From an uncultured Verrucomicrobiota bacterium (lineage in GTDB: Bacteria > Verrucomicrobiota > Verrucomicrobiia > Limisphaerales > SXTU01), in the NCBI GenBank assembly GCA_903863315.1, contig CAIPBN010000236.1, positions 1 to 16,453 of the forward strand: DNA of 16,453 nucleotides, written 5' to 3'. The notes under the pieces were generated by a model that worked only from the letters and a program-made list of their open reading frames with translations, was not told where the DNA came from and did no database searches. This document shows positions 14,886 through 16,453 of this stretch, in pieces (position 1 is the first letter of the stretch; each line of letters starts with the position of its first letter). The translations under genes and the position numbers were made by a program.

Positions 14886-14899
14886 GTCATGTCATGTCA
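14885..14899 (-). repeat. (TGACA)3 micro-repeat at the pilN-pilO junction
   Basis: Three 5-bp units in tandem. Read on the minus strand they hold the pilN stop TGA (14899-14897), two ATG-ACA-TGA mini-frames starting at 14895 and 14890, and the A of the true pilO ATG at 14885. Because the unit is 5 bp, each ATG is in a different frame. Confidence 0.8.
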
Positions 14900-15565
14900 G
14901 TTGCGGAACTGCTCTGGGAAAAGGCACTCCATGGTGAAGGTCACAAACACCTTGGTCGGGTCGTCCTTGTCCGGCGTGGGGTTGGAGAAACCTCTGAACC
15001 GGGTGGCATTCTCTTTGGCGAGGTGTTGCTTGAACCATGGATGGGTTTCAATCTTTTCCTTGAATGCCTGATATACACGGTCCTCCTGCCGGCCGTAGTC
15101 CCGGGCAGTGATTACCAGCATGATCGACTCCGTGGAACTGGCCGGCTTGCTCTTACCGCGCTCCCGGGAAACCACCGCCGGCTGAATCTGGTAGTTCTGA
15201 TCCACGCGGACGCGGGTGACCTGCACCTGGGGCAGCGTGCATTCCTGCAAGGCGTCCATGCAGGAGGACCAGAGCACGCGGTTGGTGGCCATGCGGTTCA
15301 GGCTGTGGATGTTGCGCTCGATTTCCGCCGTGCGCTTTTGGTAGTCCGCCACTTCCTTGGCCCGTTTCTCGACTTTGCCGAAACTGGCGTTTTGCGCTTC
15401 CAAGGCGGCGTTGATGCTGCTCTTGCCGTAAAGCAGCCAGCCCCACCAGACGAACATCAGCACCACGAGCGCGCCGCCGAGGTAGGCGGCACGCTTGACC
15501 GGGTCCCGGCGCCGCATTTCGGCGAGAAACTGGTCGTCGGCCAGAAGATTGATGCGTATGGGCAT
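14897..15565 (-). CDS. pilN: PilN-like inner-membrane alignment protein
   Basis: A 222-residue bitopic protein starting MPIRINLLADD, which carries the cytoplasmic INLL motif by which PilN binds a groove on PilM. A transmembrane helix (about 26-46) is followed by a coiled coil (50-92) and a periplasmic alpha/beta domain (96-218) that would pair with PilO. It is longer than the typical ~190 residues, with an extended C-terminal part containing a polar loop (about 133-146) and a region rich in charged residues (about 160-205). The gap to pilM is 5 bp and the stop runs into a TGACA micro-repeat before pilO. The INLL motif and the gene order make the call good even though the periplasmic part is divergent. 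Confidence 0.85.
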   Translation of the reverse strand: MPIRINLLADDQFLAEMRRRDPVKRAAYLGGALVVLMFVWWGWLLYGKSSINAALEAQNASFGKVEKRAKEVADYQKRTAEIERNIHSLNRMATNRVLWSSCMDALQECTLPQVQVTRVRVDQNYQIQPAVVSRERGKSKPASSTESIMLVITARDYGRQEDRVYQAFKEKIETHPWFKQHLAKENATRFRGFSNPTPDKDDPTKVFVTFTMECLFPEQFRN

Positions 15566-15570
15566 GTGCG

Positions 15571-16453
15571 CTAAAAGGCTGACAGACCCGTGCCAACGGC
15601 CACGGTCAACTGGGGGGCCACGGATTCAATCTCCCCCAGCAACTGCGGGGGCAGCTCCAAGGTCATGAAATTCACCGGGTTCCACGTCTGGCAGGGGACC
15701 ATCAACTCCACCTGCAGTGCCTGCACGATCTGAACGTTCCGCGCGGCTCCACCGCTGAAGTAAACATGGCTCACCGCGCGATCCCGCTGATGGTCATGGA
15801 AATCGATCGATGCCCTCAGTTCCCGGCCCAGCGGGGTCAGCAGCGACTGAGCCACCGACTCGACCTCGGGGGGCATGGTGACTTTTGCCCCCTCCGCCTC
15901 CTCCAAGCTCATGCCCAGCGCCTCGGAAATCCCCTGGGTGATCCTGCCCGAACCGTAGGCGACCACCCGGCTGAGGGTGAGTTCACCGTTGTAGAGGATG
16001 CAGATGGTGGTGTTCTTGTGGCCAACATCCACCAAGGCGATGACTTCCTTCGCAAACGCGTCGGGAAAGGCCATTTCAAAGGCGTTGGGTGGTCCGATAA
16101 AACTGGGCATAATCATGTCTGCCACTAACCCGGCCTCGCGGGCTGCTTCTTGGATATCATCTACCACCTGTCGCTTCGCAGCACCTACCAGCACACGTGT
16201 TTTCTGGGTCGCTTTGGTGGCCTCTCCCCCTTTGGTGTCTGCCTTGGGGGGAAGGATATGGACGTCGAAGGCGCAGTCGGAGAGATCCTGCTGCAAGTAA
16301 TTCTTGCTGCTGAATTTGAGCATCTGCCGCATGTCGTGGGCGGTGACCAGCGGCATGTCCGCATGGCGCAGCAGGCTGTTATCTACTCCCAAAGCCAAAG
16401 AAACCGGTCGGAGGTTGGCATTCAGTGACTCCGCCACGGCTTTCAGGTGTGCG
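15571..16453 (-). CDS. pilM: PilM, actin-like ATPase of the pilus alignment complex (5' end outside window)
   Basis: The C-terminal 293 residues are visible and the frame is open to the right edge, so roughly 50-60 N-terminal residues are missing. A GTG at 16437 is an internal Val codon, not a start. PilM is a cytoplasmic FtsA/actin-like ATP-binding protein that forms a ring under the inner membrane and binds the INLL tail of PilN. Visible features, numbered from the first visible codon: IALVDVGHKNTTICILYNG (138-156), the phosphate-binding beta hairpin; SRVVAYGSGRITQGISEALG (161-180) with the EEAEGAK helix (184-190), a strong PilM signature; and VYFSGGAA (230-237), the adenosine-binding motif. 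The protein ends AVGTGLSAF, like the usual AxGLALR tail. The segment 74-85 (Lys/Gly/Thr-rich) looks like an exposed loop. It is the first visible gene of the operon, so the promoter lies outside the window. Confidence 0.92.
   Translation of the reverse strand, partial: AHLKAVAESLNANLRPVSLALGVDNSLLRHADMPLVTAHDMRQMLKFSSKNYLQQDLSDCAFDVHILPPKADTKGGEATKATQKTRVLVGAAKRQVVDDIQEAAREAGLVADMIMPSFIGPPNAFEMAFPDAFAKEVIALVDVGHKNTTICILYNGELTLSRVVAYGSGRITQGISEALGMSLEEAEGAKVTMPPEVESVAQSLLTPLGRELRASIDFHDHQRDRAVSHVYFSGGAARNVQIVQALQVELMVPCQTWNPVNFMTLELPPQLLGEIESVAPQLTVAVGTGLSAF

Noticed and set aside
16435..16437. GTG as the start of pilM
   Set aside because: The frame stays open to the window edge and the N-terminal part of the actin-like fold is missing, so the GTG is an internal valine codon.

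Overview
The window reads as part of a GC-rich chromosome from the Planctomycetes-Verrucomicrobia-Chlamydiae group, most likely a Verrucomicrobiota member of the Pedosphaera/Limisphaerales type. This is an inference. It rests on the very large secreted NHL/Ig/cohesin-like proteins ending in an FYR-type module, the NPF/DPFFP-type pilus accessory protein, weak or absent Shine-Dalgarno sequences, and an intergenic element built from ~10-bp units (ACACGGATGG / ATCCGTGTTC) of a kind common in those genomes. All eleven genes lie on the minus strand, so transcription runs from the right end of the window to the left. No rRNA, tRNA, CRISPR or transposase gene was seen, and no gene-free stretch exceeds 160 bp.

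Right block (16453 to 11790): a tight envelope-machine operon, with gaps of 5 to 15 bp or a stop followed closely by a start. Its order is pilM (5' end outside the window), pilN, pilO, a proline-rich PilP/GspC-like protein, and an outer-membrane secretin. Together they would form the cytoplasmic ring, inner-membrane alignment complex, periplasmic connector and outer-membrane pore of a type IV pilus or type II secretion-like machine.

Middle block (11763 to 2386): three giant exported proteins follow the secretin with gaps of only 26, 40 and 53 bp. The first two (1036 and 1218 residues) share one architecture: signal peptide, NHL propeller, chitobiase/FN3-like domain, cohesin-like domain, dockerin-like double calcium motif, second cohesin-like domain, EF-hand-type loop, C-terminal FYR module. 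The third (838 residues) has a very regular six-bladed NHL propeller of exactly 55-residue units, two Ig-like domains, a carboxypeptidase-regulatory-like domain and a YfaP-like domain, and ends in the same kind of FYR module. The placement suggests, without proving it, that they are substrates or surface partners of the secretin machine.

Left block (2260 to 1): housekeeping genes, namely a CPBP-family intramembrane protease, thiL (thiamine-monophosphate kinase) and tsaE (tRNA t6A ATPase, cut by the left edge). The thiL-tsaE gap is almost entirely filled by a 155-bp nested palindromic repeat. The most notable candidate system is the secretin operon coupled to a set of calcium-binding proteins that each carry both cohesin-like and dockerin-like modules.
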